Positions 30,664-39,439 of a stretch of 44,814 nt of DNA are shown here, in pieces; within the stretch, counting starts at the first letter, position 1, and each line of letters starts with the position of its first letter. The DNA comes from Pseudomonas sp. GM80. GTDB lineage: Bacteria > Pseudomonadota > Gammaproteobacteria > Pseudomonadales > Pseudomonadaceae. The notes beneath the pieces were generated by a model, which was not told the origin of the DNA, made no database searches, and was given only the letters and a program-made list of their open reading frames with translations. A program made the translations under genes and the position numbers. The DNA is taken from positions 1 to 44,814 of the forward strand of contig NZ_AKJD01000045.1 in the NCBI RefSeq assembly GCF_000282515.1. The letters run 5' to 3'.

Positions 30664-30765
30664 GGAGCAACCCACATACAAAATGAACAGGGGCGCGATA
30701 TTAACACAGGGTTGGCGCCGGCTTGCGCGCAGGCTGCAACAGGATGAAACAGGTGGGTTTTCTGC

Positions 30766-31377
30766 TCATTTTTTGAGCACAACCGCCGCCAACTGCTGGC
30801 ACGCCTCAGGCAGTTCAAGGGCGTCGGTGTCGATTCGACACTCCGCATTCAGCGGCGCCTCGTAGGGACTGTCGACGCCGGTGAAGTTGCTGATCCGGCC
30901 CTCGCGAACCGCTTGATACAACCCTTTCGGATCGCGCCGCGCACAGACCTGCAACGAGGTACTGACATGCACCTCGATAAAATCCTCCGGCGCAAACAGT
31001 CGGCGCGCAGCCTCACGCTCGGCGCGAAACGGCGAGATGGCCGCGACGATCACGATCAACCCGGCATCGACCATCAGCCGCGCCACTTCGGCCATACGCC
31101 GAATGTTCTCGCGGCGACAGGCATCGCCCATGCCCAGATCGCAGCACAGCCCACTGCGCACATTGTCGCCATCGAGCAAAAACGTGTGCAGATCAAATTG
31201 ATGCAGATATAACTCCAGCGCATTGGCCAGCGTCGATTTGCCGGCACCGGAAAATCCGGTCAGCCACAGGCAACGCGGACGCTGCCCCTTGATCATGGCG
31301 CGGGCCTGATGCGACAGCGCCAGACCATAAGGGCGAATGGCCGGCGCTGGCGCCGGCAGCGACAGGGATTCATTCAT
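30766..31377 (-). CDS. cysC: Adenylyl-sulfate kinase (CysC type), probably dedicated to sulfation
   Basis: A 203-residue APS kinase that makes PAPS from adenylyl sulfate and ATP. The P-loop GFSGAGKST is at residues 41-49, and DGDNVRSGL, RRENIRRMAEVA, SPFRAEREAARRL, RDPKGLY and NFTGVDSPYEAP follow in the family order, so it looks active. Assimilatory PAPS is usually made elsewhere in pseudomonads. This gene overlaps the stop of an upstream sulfotransferase by 8 nt, so it most likely supplies PAPS to that enzyme. Neither gene is in the PAO1 interval between hldE and msbA as I recall it. Confidence 0.92.
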   Translation of the reverse strand: MNESLSLPAPAPAIRPYGLALSHQARAMIKGQRPRCLWLTGFSGAGKSTLANALELYLHQFDLHTFLLDGDNVRSGLCCDLGMGDACRRENIRRMAEVARLMVDAGLIVIVAAISPFRAEREAARRLFAPEDFIEVHVSTSLQVCARRDPKGLYQAVREGRISNFTGVDSPYEAPLNAECRIDTDALELPEACQQLAAVVLKK

Positions 31378-32074
31378 AGCCGAGCAACTCGTAGTCACGC
31401 TGATAGGCCCGCTTCACCAGTCGCCGGGTGCGCGCGGTGCAAAATTCACGTGCGGGGATTGGCTGACGTTGCCGGGAGCTGTTGACGTGGGGCAACTGGC
31501 TGGCCAGCCCCAATTGCTCGCAGACCAACTGAAAGTCGCGCTGCAAATGCTCCTGATAGCCGATGAAATCCAGTGCCAGATGCCCCAGCGAGTCGGTGAG
31601 GAAATCGGTTTGCGCAGCAAAGTGCAATTGCCGGGAGATATTGTCGGGATGTAGCCAGCGCAAGACAAAATCGTCGAAATCCCGGTACTGCCTGACCAGT
31701 TGCTGCGCAGCCTGATCGCGGCCACTCAGTTCATTACCGCGCAGAAACGCAAACGCCGAGTACGCACGCTCCAGCGGATCCCTGACGAAAGCAAACTTGT
31801 AAGTCGAGGCAAACTGCTGGGGAAACTGCTCCTGATACCAGTACAACGGCAGATGCCCCGGACGCCAGCCGTCGAACATCGCTTCACAGACACTGCTGCC
31901 GGCGCACTTGGGCACATGAATGAACAGACACGCGTGCTGCTGGAAAGCCTTTGGAAACGCCACACTGGCCGACATCGACTTGTTCACGACCTGCCGATCA
32001 ACCACCGACAAGCGCCCCAGCAGGAAGGCCCGCTGCGGCTTGGGCAGCAGTTTCCACAGATAGCGTTGCAACAT
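31370..32074 (-). CDS. Sulfotransferase family 2 protein
   Basis: A 234-residue protein of the Golgi-type carbohydrate sulfotransferase fold (PF03567-like). The PAPS-binding motifs are visible: the 5'-phosphosulfate loop HVPKCAGSS (residues 53-61, Lys56 likely catalytic) and the 3'-phosphate motif FVRDPLERAYSAF (Arg98, Ser106). There is no signal peptide, so it acts in the cytoplasm or at the inner face of the membrane. It is coupled to the CysC-type kinase. The acceptor is unknown; the position between msbA and hldE points to LPS core, lipid A or another surface glycan. Confidence 0.87.
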   Translation of the reverse strand: MLQRYLWKLLPKPQRAFLLGRLSVVDRQVVNKSMSASVAFPKAFQQHACLFIHVPKCAGSSVCEAMFDGWRPGHLPLYWYQEQFPQQFASTYKFAFVRDPLERAYSAFAFLRGNELSGRDQAAQQLVRQYRDFDDFVLRWLHPDNISRQLHFAAQTDFLTDSLGHLALDFIGYQEHLQRDFQLVCEQLGLASQLPHVNSSRQRQPIPAREFCTARTRRLVKRAYQRDYELLGYE

Positions 32075-32228
32075 GAGAGTACCCGCGCGACGGGGATGGC
32101 CCCCTCGATAGATGTAAGAGTTCGTTGAGGAACCTTAACAAGCGCGGTGCCCGGTTTTATGCCGGTTTGGTCAAGAAGGGTAAAGGTCTGGATACAAACA
32201 ACGTCCCACAACTGCAATCCACTTTCCA

Positions 32229-32312
32229 TGTAGGAGCTGCCGAAGGCTGCGATCTTTTGATCTTGCTTCTATGAAAACAGATCAAAAGATCGCAGCCTGC
32301 GGCAGCTCCTAC
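32229..32312. repeat. Family A inverted repeat pair after msbA
   Basis: The left arm (32229-32262, TGTAGGAGCTGCCGAAGGCT) and right arm (32280-32312) are near-perfect inverses with a 17-nt spacer. The left arm has the same CCGAAGG variant as the copy at 1347. It lies 18 nt past the msbA stop and may separate msbA from the sulfotransferase gene. Confidence 0.9.
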
Positions 32313-32330
32313 CGGGCCGCGTGAACATTA

Positions 32331-34133
32331 TCAGGCGATGTCTTCAGCCGGGGCATCGAGGCCCATGGCGTTCAGACGGGCGTAGTAACCGTTTTGCGCC
32401 AGCAGCTCATCGTGGGTGCCGCGCTCAACGATGCGGCCCTGATCCATGACCAGAATCAGGTCAGCCTTCTCGATGGTCGACAGACGGTGCGCGATCACCA
32501 GCGTGGTGCGACCCTTCATGACTTGATCGAGTGCCGCCTGAATATGACGCTCGGACTCGGTGTCGAGGGCCGAGGTGGCCTCGTCGAGAATCAGCAGCGG
32601 CGCGTTCTTGAGCAATGCACGGGCAATCGCCAGACGTTGACGCTGACCGCCGGAAAGCAGCACGCCATTCTCGCCGACCTGAGTGTCGAGGCCCTCGGGC
32701 AGTTGCGCGATGAAGTCCATGGCATAGGCATCACGCGCGGCTTTCTCGATGTCCTCACGCGGCGCGCCGGCCAGATCGCCATAGGCGATGTTATTGGCCA
32801 CAGTGTCGCTGAACAGGGTCACGTGCTGGGTCACCTGAGCAATATGACGACGCAGGTTGAGCAGTTTGTAGTTTTCGACTTCCACACCGTCGATGAGGAT
32901 CTCGCCCTTGTCGTGGTGATAGAAGCGCGGAATCAGATTGGCCAGCGTCGACTTGCCGCTGCCGGAGCGACCGACCAGCGCGACCATCTGCCCCGGTTCC
33001 ACCGAGAAGCTGATGTTGTCGAGTACCTGACGCTCGGTGTCCGGGTAGGTGAAGCTCAGGTTGCGCACATCCAGACGACCGGTCACGGCATCGCGCTCGA
33101 CGGTGCCGGTGTCGACTTCAGGCGTCACGTCCAGTTGTTCGAAAATGCTTTCCGCACCGGCCACGCCTTTCTGGATGGTCGAGCTGACTTCGGACAATTG
33201 GCGAATCGGTTTCGGCAGCAGGCCCGCCAAGGTGATGTAAGCCACCATGTCACCGGCCGACGCGTCACCGCGCAGGTACAACACGAGGAACATCAGCACG
33301 GCCATGGCGCTGTAGATCACCAGTTGCAGCATCGGCGTGTAGATCGCGCCGGTACGAGTCATGCGCAACTGCTTGTCGGTGTTGCTCTGGCTGGCCTTGA
33401 GGAAGCGTTTCTCTTCATAGACTTCGCCGCCGAAGCTGCGCACCACGCGATAGCCCTGGATGGTTTCCGAGGCCACGTGAGTGACGTCGCCCATGGCCAG
33501 CTGGATCTTCTTGCTCTGCTTGCGGAATTTCTTGCTCGCGGTGCGCACCATCACGGCGATCAGCGGCAGGATCGCGACCATCACCAGCGTCAGTTTCCAG
33601 TTCATGAACAGCAGGGACGCGAACAGGAAGATCACGGTCATGCCTTCACGAATTACGACCTTGATCGCATCTGTTGCCGCCCCCGTGACCATGGTCACGT
33701 TGAAGGTGATACGCGAAATCAGATGACCGGAGTTATGCTTGTCGAAGTAGCGGTTGGGCAGGACCAGCAGGTTGTTGAACAACTGCACGCGCAGGTCATG
33801 TACCAGGCCGAGGGAAACCTTGGCCAGAAAGTAGTTGCCCAGATAAGATCCCAGCCCCTGCCACGCGGCGATCAGGATGATCAGCAGCGGAACGGCCTGC
33901 AACAATTGCAGGTCACGCAGGTAAGGTACGGTCGGAAACAGCACCGCTTCAGGGTTCGACAGGCCGTCGACGAAGTACTTGAGAATGTAACCAAGCATCG
34001 GCTGGGTCGAGGCGAAAATCAGGAATCCGACGATGCTGATCAGGAACAGACTGATGTACGGCCGGACATAGCCGAGCAGGCGGAAGTAGATTTTCAAGCT
34101 CGAAGGGCTTGCGGCAGGACTGGAGTCGGTCAT
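32331..34133 (-). CDS. msbA: Lipid A-core flippase MsbA (ABC transporter)
   Basis: A 600-residue half-transporter with six membrane helices (residues ~25-320) and a nucleotide-binding domain. Walker A is GRSGSGKST (388-396), the signature is LLSGGQRQRLAIARALL, Walker B is LLILDEATSALD, and the switch His is in VIAHRLST. It flips core-lipid A from the inner to the outer leaflet. It is divergent from the waaL fusion gene, 154 nt away. Confidence 0.97.
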   Translation of the reverse strand: MTDSSPAASPSSLKIYFRLLGYVRPYISLFLISIVGFLIFASTQPMLGYILKYFVDGLSNPEAVLFPTVPYLRDLQLLQAVPLLIILIAAWQGLGSYLGNYFLAKVSLGLVHDLRVQLFNNLLVLPNRYFDKHNSGHLISRITFNVTMVTGAATDAIKVVIREGMTVIFLFASLLFMNWKLTLVMVAILPLIAVMVRTASKKFRKQSKKIQLAMGDVTHVASETIQGYRVVRSFGGEVYEEKRFLKASQSNTDKQLRMTRTGAIYTPMLQLVIYSAMAVLMFLVLYLRGDASAGDMVAYITLAGLLPKPIRQLSEVSSTIQKGVAGAESIFEQLDVTPEVDTGTVERDAVTGRLDVRNLSFTYPDTERQVLDNISFSVEPGQMVALVGRSGSGKSTLANLIPRFYHHDKGEILIDGVEVENYKLLNLRRHIAQVTQHVTLFSDTVANNIAYGDLAGAPREDIEKAARDAYAMDFIAQLPEGLDTQVGENGVLLSGGQRQRLAIARALLKNAPLLILDEATSALDTESERHIQAALDQVMKGRTTLVIAHRLSTIEKADLILVMDQGRIVERGTHDELLAQNGYYARLNAMGLDAPAEDIA

Positions 34134-34163
34134 ATCACGCGAGAGTCGATAAAAAGGACGCTG

Positions 34164-34172
34164 ACTTTAGCA
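34164..34172 (-). promoter_or_regulatory. Possible extended -10 promoter for msbA
   Basis: On the minus strand TGCTAAAGT lies 30 nt upstream of the msbA ATG, an extended -10 form without a matching -35 at ideal spacing. Weak prediction. Confidence 0.3.
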
Positions 34173-34287
34173 CAGCTTCTTCAGGGTTCTGGCAATCGGC
34201 GAAAGGCTGTTATTGTTAAGCAACTTTTTCAGCATCAAATAGCCATCATCCGAATGGTCGATCAACTTCAGGATTGAATCTCACAGC

Positions 34288-36150
34288 ATGCAACTTCGCG
34301 GCTTCAGCAGTACGTCCAATCGAGTCTTCGATTTCATTAGCCTGTGGATTCTTCCCACCGGCTATCTCTTGCTCTTGTGCGCGCTGTTTTTCCTGCCGGG
34401 CCGAAGTGTGCATCACAAGCTGTTTTACGGGCTGTTCAGCATTCCCGCGCTGATTGCCCTGTGCCTGCGTCCGCGCGAGCTCAAGGAGCTGCTGCGCGAG
34501 CCGATCTTCATCGCCCTTCTGCTGTTTGTCGCCTGGGCCTTGCTCAGCCTCAGTTGGGGGCCTGGCGGAGAACCGGTCGGCGGCATGTTCAAACCGCCGC
34601 TGCACACCTTGCTGCTGTTTGCCGGCTCTTATCTGCTGGTGCGGTACCGCAATGACATCCTGCAACCGCTGCTGTTTACCGCCGCCCTGGTCGCACTGAT
34701 TGCCACGACGTGCTTCCTGTTCCAGTTCGCCCGAGTCTATGAACCCGGCATGCGCCTGGTGGGCGGTGGGGCCTTCGACAACCCACTGCTGAGTTCGCAC
34801 CTGTTCGGTTTTTTCAGTGCCTACTGGCTCGCCGTGACCATGACCTGCAAGCGCCGCCAGATGATGTGGCTCAGCGTGCCGGCCATGGCGATCATGTTCA
34901 TGGCGGTGATTGGCACTGGCTCCCGAACGCCACTGGTGGCGCTGACCATGGCCGCGCTGTGGCTCTGCTTCATCTGCTGGAATCGGCGTTCGCTGGGTTT
35001 GCTGGCAGCGCTGGCAGCCAGCGGCATTGCAGTGCTGACCGCTTTTTCGCAGATGATCATCGAACGAGGCGACTCTTACCGGCTGGAAATCTGGCAACAG
35101 GTTCTGCACCTGATCGGCGAACATCCGTGGATCGGCCATGGCTACAACGCCAGTCTGGCGATCGACCCGGGCGTCGGTTACAACTTTCAGGAACCGCACA
35201 GCTTTGTCCTCGGCGTGCTGTTTTACGTCGGCATCTTCGGGCTGCTGCCGTGGCTGTTCTTCCTTGCCTGGGGCTTGCTCAGCAGTTGGCGCCAGCGTGT
35301 GCAGCCGCTGTTGATCATGGCCTCGACCCTGCTGGTGTTCGGTATCGGCGCCGGGCTGACCGAGGGCGGCGGGATCATTTCGCGGCCCAAGGAGCACTGG
35401 TTCCTGCTGTGGATCCCGCTGGCACTGATCGCGGCACTGAGCATCAATCAGCGCGCACGCCGCCTGCTCACCTTGCCGGTGCAAAAGCTCTCGGCAACCG
35501 ACCTGCAAGGCATGAGTCGCGAGGCGCAAATCATTGAAGAGGACGGCCTCGGCCCGAAAGTCCTGCGCCTGAACGACGGCACGTTCCTCAAGCTGTTCCG
35601 CCGTCGCCGCTGGTACACCTCGGGCAGCTTCAACCCGTATTCCGAACGCTTTGCAGTCAATAGCGAACAATTGCGCCAGATGGGCATTCCTACCCCGCAG
35701 GTGTTGAATCTGTATCGCCTGGCCGACGGCAGCAGCGCGGTGCATTACGCACCGTTGCCGGGCCACACGCTGCGTCAGGTGTTGCAAAGCATCACCGCGC
35801 CCGCGGTTCGCCAGGCGCTGGTCGAGCGCTTTGGCAAGTTCATGGCGCAACTGCATGAGAAGGGTGTGTACTTCCGCTCGCTGCATCTGGGCAACGTACT
35901 GGTGCTGGAGGATGGCGAATTCGGCCTGATTGATCTGGCCGATCTGCGGGTCTACCCTACCCCGCTCAGTCTGTCCTTGCGTCAGCGCAATCTGCGCCAC
36001 ATGCAACGTTACACCGTCGACAAGCGCTGGCTGTTCGAGGATCACTTCGAAGCGCTGCTCCAGGGGTACGCCACGATGGCGTCGAAATCCGCTGTGGATA
36101 ATCTGCACAAGCAAGTGCTGGCCGGCAACACTCCGGCCCAGGTTCATTGA
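34288..36150 (+). CDS. waaL: O-antigen ligase (WaaL) fused to a kinase-like domain
   Basis: A 620-residue two-part protein. Residues 1-385 are a polytopic membrane domain with the O-antigen ligase (Wzy_C) landmarks: a periplasmic loop with GDSYRLEIWQ and HPWIGHGYN, then the conserved EPHSF (His304). Residues ~410-610 form a soluble kinase-like fold: VLRLNDGTFLKLF with Lys435, then RSLHLGNVLV (530-539) and LIDLADLRV (548-556). In the usual HGDLHPGN loop the catalytic Asp would stand at Ser531, so the kinase part may be inactive or atypical. In PAO1 the two parts appear to be separate genes (PA4999 and PA4998). The next gene starts in its stop codon. Confidence 0.87.
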   Translation: MQLRGFSSTSNRVFDFISLWILPTGYLLLLCALFFLPGRSVHHKLFYGLFSIPALIALCLRPRELKELLREPIFIALLLFVAWALLSLSWGPGGEPVGGMFKPPLHTLLLFAGSYLLVRYRNDILQPLLFTAALVALIATTCFLFQFARVYEPGMRLVGGGAFDNPLLSSHLFGFFSAYWLAVTMTCKRRQMMWLSVPAMAIMFMAVIGTGSRTPLVALTMAALWLCFICWNRRSLGLLAALAASGIAVLTAFSQMIIERGDSYRLEIWQQVLHLIGEHPWIGHGYNASLAIDPGVGYNFQEPHSFVLGVLFYVGIFGLLPWLFFLAWGLLSSWRQRVQPLLIMASTLLVFGIGAGLTEGGGIISRPKEHWFLLWIPLALIAALSINQRARRLLTLPVQKLSATDLQGMSREAQIIEEDGLGPKVLRLNDGTFLKLFRRRRWYTSGSFNPYSERFAVNSEQLRQMGIPTPQVLNLYRLADGSSAVHYAPLPGHTLRQVLQSITAPAVRQALVERFGKFMAQLHEKGVYFRSLHLGNVLVLEDGEFGLIDLADLRVYPTPLSLSLRQRNLRHMQRYTVDKRWLFEDHFEALLQGYATMASKSAVDNLHKQVLAGNTPAQVH

Positions 36151-37367
36151 TGAACGAAACCAACCCGTTGATTGCGCTGGCAGCCTATCTGCTGGCGATC
36201 GTATCCGCTGCGCTGTTGTTGCGCGCGGTGCCAAAAATTGCCCGTCACCTGCAGCATTCCGGCGAAAGCCGCTATGCAAGCATCGATGGTCTGCGCGGCT
36301 ACCTGGCGTTTGGCGTGTTCGTGCACCACTCGGTCATTACCTGGATTTTCCTGCGCACCGGGGTGTTCGAGTTTCCGCCGAGCAACTTTTACTCGATGCT
36401 GGGTCAGGGCAGCGTCGCGCTGTTTTTCATGATCACCGGGTTTCTGTTCTGGAATCGCCTGCTGGCCCAGGGTCGACAGCATGACTGGCTGGCGTTCGGG
36501 ATTTCGCGCGTGTTTCGCCTGTATCCGTTGTACCTGCCGCTGATGCTGATCGTCTTCGTCACCGTGTTCCATCTGCAGAACTGGGAACTGAAAGAGCCCG
36601 GCGTACAACTGTTCAAGCAGATTCTGGCGTGGCTGACCTTCGACCGACCCGACATCAACCAATACCCCCAGACCGGCATGCTGATTTCCAACGTCACCTG
36701 GACGCTGGCTTATGAGGTGTTTTTCTATTTGGCACTGCCGCTGGCCGGATTGGTCTTCATCTATCGCGGCAGTTGGCTGCAAGTAGTGCTGTGCCTGGTC
36801 GGCATTTACGCCCTGTATCAGGTCGTGGGCTGGGAGCACTCGCTGAAGAAGCATTTCCTCGCCAGCTTTCTCGGTGGTATCGCCGCGGCGTACTGGATTC
36901 GTCGACCCGCGCTGGTGGCGTGGAGCCGCACGCGTCTGGCCGGGTTTATCGCTTTGCTGGCACTGGTGATCGCCTTTACCGCGTTCAATCGTGCGTTCAA
37001 GGCAGCGCCGCTGTTTCTGCTGTCGTTGTTCTTCGTGATCGTCGCTTCCGGCAATTCCCTGTTCGGCGTATTGAAGCCGCGCAGCATCCGCTGGCTCGGC
37101 GAGATCAGCTACAGCACCTATCTGCTGCACGGTTTCGTACTGTGGCTGATGGTGCAGCGCCTGCCGCTGATGCTGAACCTGGACGCTACTGAAGCGTGGG
37201 TCTATCTGCCGCTGGTGGCGGCATGTACCTGCTTGTTGATTGTGATCAGCAGCGCAACGTTCCTGTACATCGAACTGCCAGGAATGGCCGCCGGCAAGAA
37301 ACTCCTGCACTGGCTGCGCCAGCGCCAGAAAGGCGAAAAGCGCCTGTCGGAGAAAGCCGCTCGCTGA
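36150..37367 (+). CDS. Acyltransferase 3 family protein (OafA-like, short form)
   Basis: A 405-residue membrane protein with about 10 helices. The family signature is near the N-terminus: SIDGLRGYLAFGVFVHHSV with the putative catalytic His pair, then FFMITGFLFWNRL and RVFRLYPLYLPLM. It lacks the C-terminal SGNH domain, so it would act as a membrane O-acyl, usually O-acetyl, transferase. ATG 36150 shares its A with the stop of the waaL fusion (TGATG); a TTG one codon earlier is possible. Coupling to the ligase suggests it modifies O-antigen or core sugars. Substrate is inference. Confidence 0.88.
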   Translation: MNETNPLIALAAYLLAIVSAALLLRAVPKIARHLQHSGESRYASIDGLRGYLAFGVFVHHSVITWIFLRTGVFEFPPSNFYSMLGQGSVALFFMITGFLFWNRLLAQGRQHDWLAFGISRVFRLYPLYLPLMLIVFVTVFHLQNWELKEPGVQLFKQILAWLTFDRPDINQYPQTGMLISNVTWTLAYEVFFYLALPLAGLVFIYRGSWLQVVLCLVGIYALYQVVGWEHSLKKHFLASFLGGIAAAYWIRRPALVAWSRTRLAGFIALLALVIAFTAFNRAFKAAPLFLLSLFFVIVASGNSLFGVLKPRSIRWLGEISYSTYLLHGFVLWLMVQRLPLMLNLDATEAWVYLPLVAACTCLLIVISSATFLYIELPGMAAGKKLLHWLRQRQKGEKRLSEKAAR

Positions 37368-37378
37368 TCGCGAGCGGC
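37356..37378. terminator. Hairpin between convergent acyltransferase and wapR genes
   Basis: GCCGCTCGC (37356-37364) and its exact inverse (37370-37378) with a 5-nt loop overlap the stop codon of the acyltransferase and fill the 18-nt gap to wapR. There is no T run, so terminator function is uncertain. Confidence 0.4.
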
Positions 37379-37385
37379 AGCGGCT

Positions 37386-38288
37386 TCAGTCCTTTTCCAG
37401 CGGCGAAAACAGCAAACGCCCCAGACCGCGCCAGGTCTTCTTGTTCCACGCCTTGAACGGGATCTGCGCCAGCAGCTCGCGGGCCAGCTTGCGATTGCGG
37501 TTGGCGGTCTTGAGGAACATCGAATTCAGTGCCTTGTAACGCACTTCGTCGTACAGCGGATGATCGCTGAACAACGCATAGATGCGCAGGATGCTTTCGA
37601 TCATGAAGCGGTGATTCTTGTACGAATTGGTGGCGTGCTTGCGATAGCGCGCCATCACCACGTTCAAGCCGTCGATGAAGTAACCGGCACGGGTCACCTT
37701 CAACTCGATGTACAGGTCTTCGAGGCGAATCGTCGGATCGAAGCCACCAACCTTGTCCAGCGCTTCGCGGCGGATCATCAAGGTCGGGGCCGGCGGGTAA
37801 GGCTTGCGCTCAAGGAACATGTCATCGAAGTCGAGGCGACGGAACGGCACATCGCGACGCTGGCGTTTTTCCGGGTAGAGGTTGCCATCTGCGTCCATCA
37901 ACTCGATGTTGCCGGCGCAAATCCCGACCTCTGGCTTGCCGTCCATATACGCCACCTGAGTCGCGATGCGCTCCGGGTACATGATGTCGTCGGAGCCGAA
38001 CGGCACGATCAGGCTGCCCTTCGCGCGCGCGATGGCGCCATTGAGCGTGTTGGTCAGGCCCTGATTCTGCTGCACACGGAAATCGAAACCGTACTGCGCC
38101 TGCAAGGCGTTGATGCGCTCGACGCTGTCATCCGTCGAGCCGTCATCGATCACCAGCAGTTCGATGTTCTGGTAGGTCTGTTTGAGGACGCTGAGAATGC
38201 TTTCCTCGATATACGGGCCGTGGTTGTACGAAGCGATGATCACGGTGACGAGGGCATTGGCTTCGCTCATGGCTTCCTGTTCGCTCAT
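37386..38288 (-). CDS. wapR: Family 2 glycosyltransferase (WapR-like rhamnosyltransferase)
   Basis: A 300-residue GT-A enzyme. TVIIASYNHGPYIEESILSVLKQ is the GT2 start, LLVIDDGSTDDS the nucleotide-sugar site, and GSDDIMYPERI carries the metal-binding DxD-like acidic pair. By position and length it matches PAO1 WapR (PA5000), the alpha-1,3-rhamnosyltransferase that builds the acceptor of O-antigen in the outer core. The acceptor in this strain may differ. It is the last gene of a six-gene chain; ATG overlaps the ssg stop (ATGA). Confidence 0.87.
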   Translation of the reverse strand: MSEQEAMSEANALVTVIIASYNHGPYIEESILSVLKQTYQNIELLVIDDGSTDDSVERINALQAQYGFDFRVQQNQGLTNTLNGAIARAKGSLIVPFGSDDIMYPERIATQVAYMDGKPEVGICAGNIELMDADGNLYPEKRQRRDVPFRRLDFDDMFLERKPYPPAPTLMIRREALDKVGGFDPTIRLEDLYIELKVTRAGYFIDGLNVVMARYRKHATNSYKNHRFMIESILRIYALFSDHPLYDEVRYKALNSMFLKTANRNRKLARELLAQIPFKAWNKKTWRGLGRLLFSPLEKD

Positions 38289-39439
38289 GGCTGCACCTTG
38301 CGCGCTTGTTCCAGGCCAGAGTCGATCAGGTCCAGATACTCCTGACGGAACACCTCGATGTCATGCTGTTCCTGCAGATAGCGGTAGGCTTGTTCGCCCT
38401 TGGCCTTGAGTTCGTCATCGGACAACGCGAGGTACTGATCCAGCGCCGCGACAATACTCGGTACATCCTTGGGCGTAATTGCCAGACCGCCAGCGCCTTC
38501 GATCAGCGGCAACATCGCCGGCACGTTCGAGGCGATCACCGGCAAATGCCCGCTCATGCCTTCGAGCAGGGCCAGCCCCAAACCTTCGGCCAGCGACGGC
38601 ATGGTCCAGAGATCAAAGGCACGCACGTATTGCAGGGCGTTTTCCTTGAAACCGAGCAGGTGCGCGCGACCGCTCAGGCCCAGTTGCTCGATCTCGGCGG
38701 CCAGCGGCGCTTGCAGGCGCCCGGCACCAATGATTGCCAACTGGGTGTTCGGGTATTTGTCTTTCAGCGCGGCAAAGGCCTGCAACAGATAGGTATGGCC
38801 CTTGACCGAGACCAACCGCCCCAGCGCACCGATCAGGCGCACATTCGGGTCGATGCCGAGCAGCTCGCGCGCTTTTTCGCGGCTGTGCTGCAAGCCTTCG
38901 GCCTGTTCAATATCAATAGCGTTGGTGATTGCATACGTGTTCTGGTCGGTGAACCCGCAATCGCAGTCCAGCAGGTATTGTTTAACCGCCGGAGAGACAC
39001 CGACGAAGCGCCAGTGGCGGTCGATCAAACGCTGAGTCTGACGACGACGATAGAAGCGGTCGTACTCGCCAAAACCGTGGGAGATGCCAATGCACAGCGA
39101 CACCTTCAACCAGCGGTTCAGGGTGAGCATCATGTTCACCGGTTTAAAGCGGTTGCAGATGACCACGTCGAACTTCTCGCGGCGGCAGAACTTGTACAGC
39201 GCCCACATCGCACGCAAACGCATGCCTTTGAGGGACTTATCGGAAAACTCGAAATACACCGAGTGATCCGCACGACTCACCGGTTCACCGGGCGCGGGTT
39301 TGCCGCGCAGAAACGCAGCGGTGATCTCATAACGATCCGACGGCAGCGCCTTGACGATCTGCTCGGCAAGGTCGGCGAAATCATGGGCTTTGACGTTGTA
39401 GTCAGGCTGCAACTGCAGCACCTTCGACCGTTGACTCAT
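38285..39439 (-). CDS. ssg: Family 4 glycosyltransferase (Ssg-like)
   Basis: A 384-residue GT-B enzyme of LPS core assembly. The C-terminal donor half has IGALGRLVSVKGHTYLLQAF, LAIIGAGRLQ and the E-x7-E type motif in PSLAEGLGLALLEGMSGHLPVIAS. The N-terminal half contains VICNRFKPVNMMLTL and ISHGFGEYDRF. It corresponds by position to PAO1 PA5001 (ssg), needed for complete LPS, phage sensitivity and surface behaviour. It overlaps dnpA and wapR by ATGA on both sides. Confidence 0.85.
   Translation of the reverse strand: MSQRSKVLQLQPDYNVKAHDFADLAEQIVKALPSDRYEITAAFLRGKPAPGEPVSRADHSVYFEFSDKSLKGMRLRAMWALYKFCRREKFDVVICNRFKPVNMMLTLNRWLKVSLCIGISHGFGEYDRFYRRRQTQRLIDRHWRFVGVSPAVKQYLLDCDCGFTDQNTYAITNAIDIEQAEGLQHSREKARELLGIDPNVRLIGALGRLVSVKGHTYLLQAFAALKDKYPNTQLAIIGAGRLQAPLAAEIEQLGLSGRAHLLGFKENALQYVRAFDLWTMPSLAEGLGLALLEGMSGHLPVIASNVPAMLPLIEGAGGLAITPKDVPSIVAALDQYLALSDDELKAKGEQAYRYLQEQHDIEVFRQEYLDLIDSGLEQARKVQP

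Noticed and set aside
30766..31377. Reading the kinase as part of ordinary sulfate assimilation
   Set aside because: No cysD, cysN or cysH is nearby, and the gene overlaps a sulfotransferase, so a dedicated sulfation role fits better.
30766..32074. Horizontal-transfer island with insertion sequence
   Set aside because: No transposase, integrase, tRNA or direct repeats flank the pair. By eye the base composition is close to that of its neighbours, so only simple gene gain or loss can be proposed.
32075..32228. Clear promoter or JUMPstart-type element before the sulfotransferase gene
   Set aside because: Only scattered partial boxes were seen and no matching -35/-10 pair or GGCGGTAG-type element, so no call was made.
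34246..36279. Long antisense frame opposite the waaL fusion, and similar ones opposite msbA (32394-34277) and thiC (19176-21011)
   Set aside because: All are mirror images of well-recognised genes, with biased composition and no recognisable domain. They also run through intergenic repeats or leaders.
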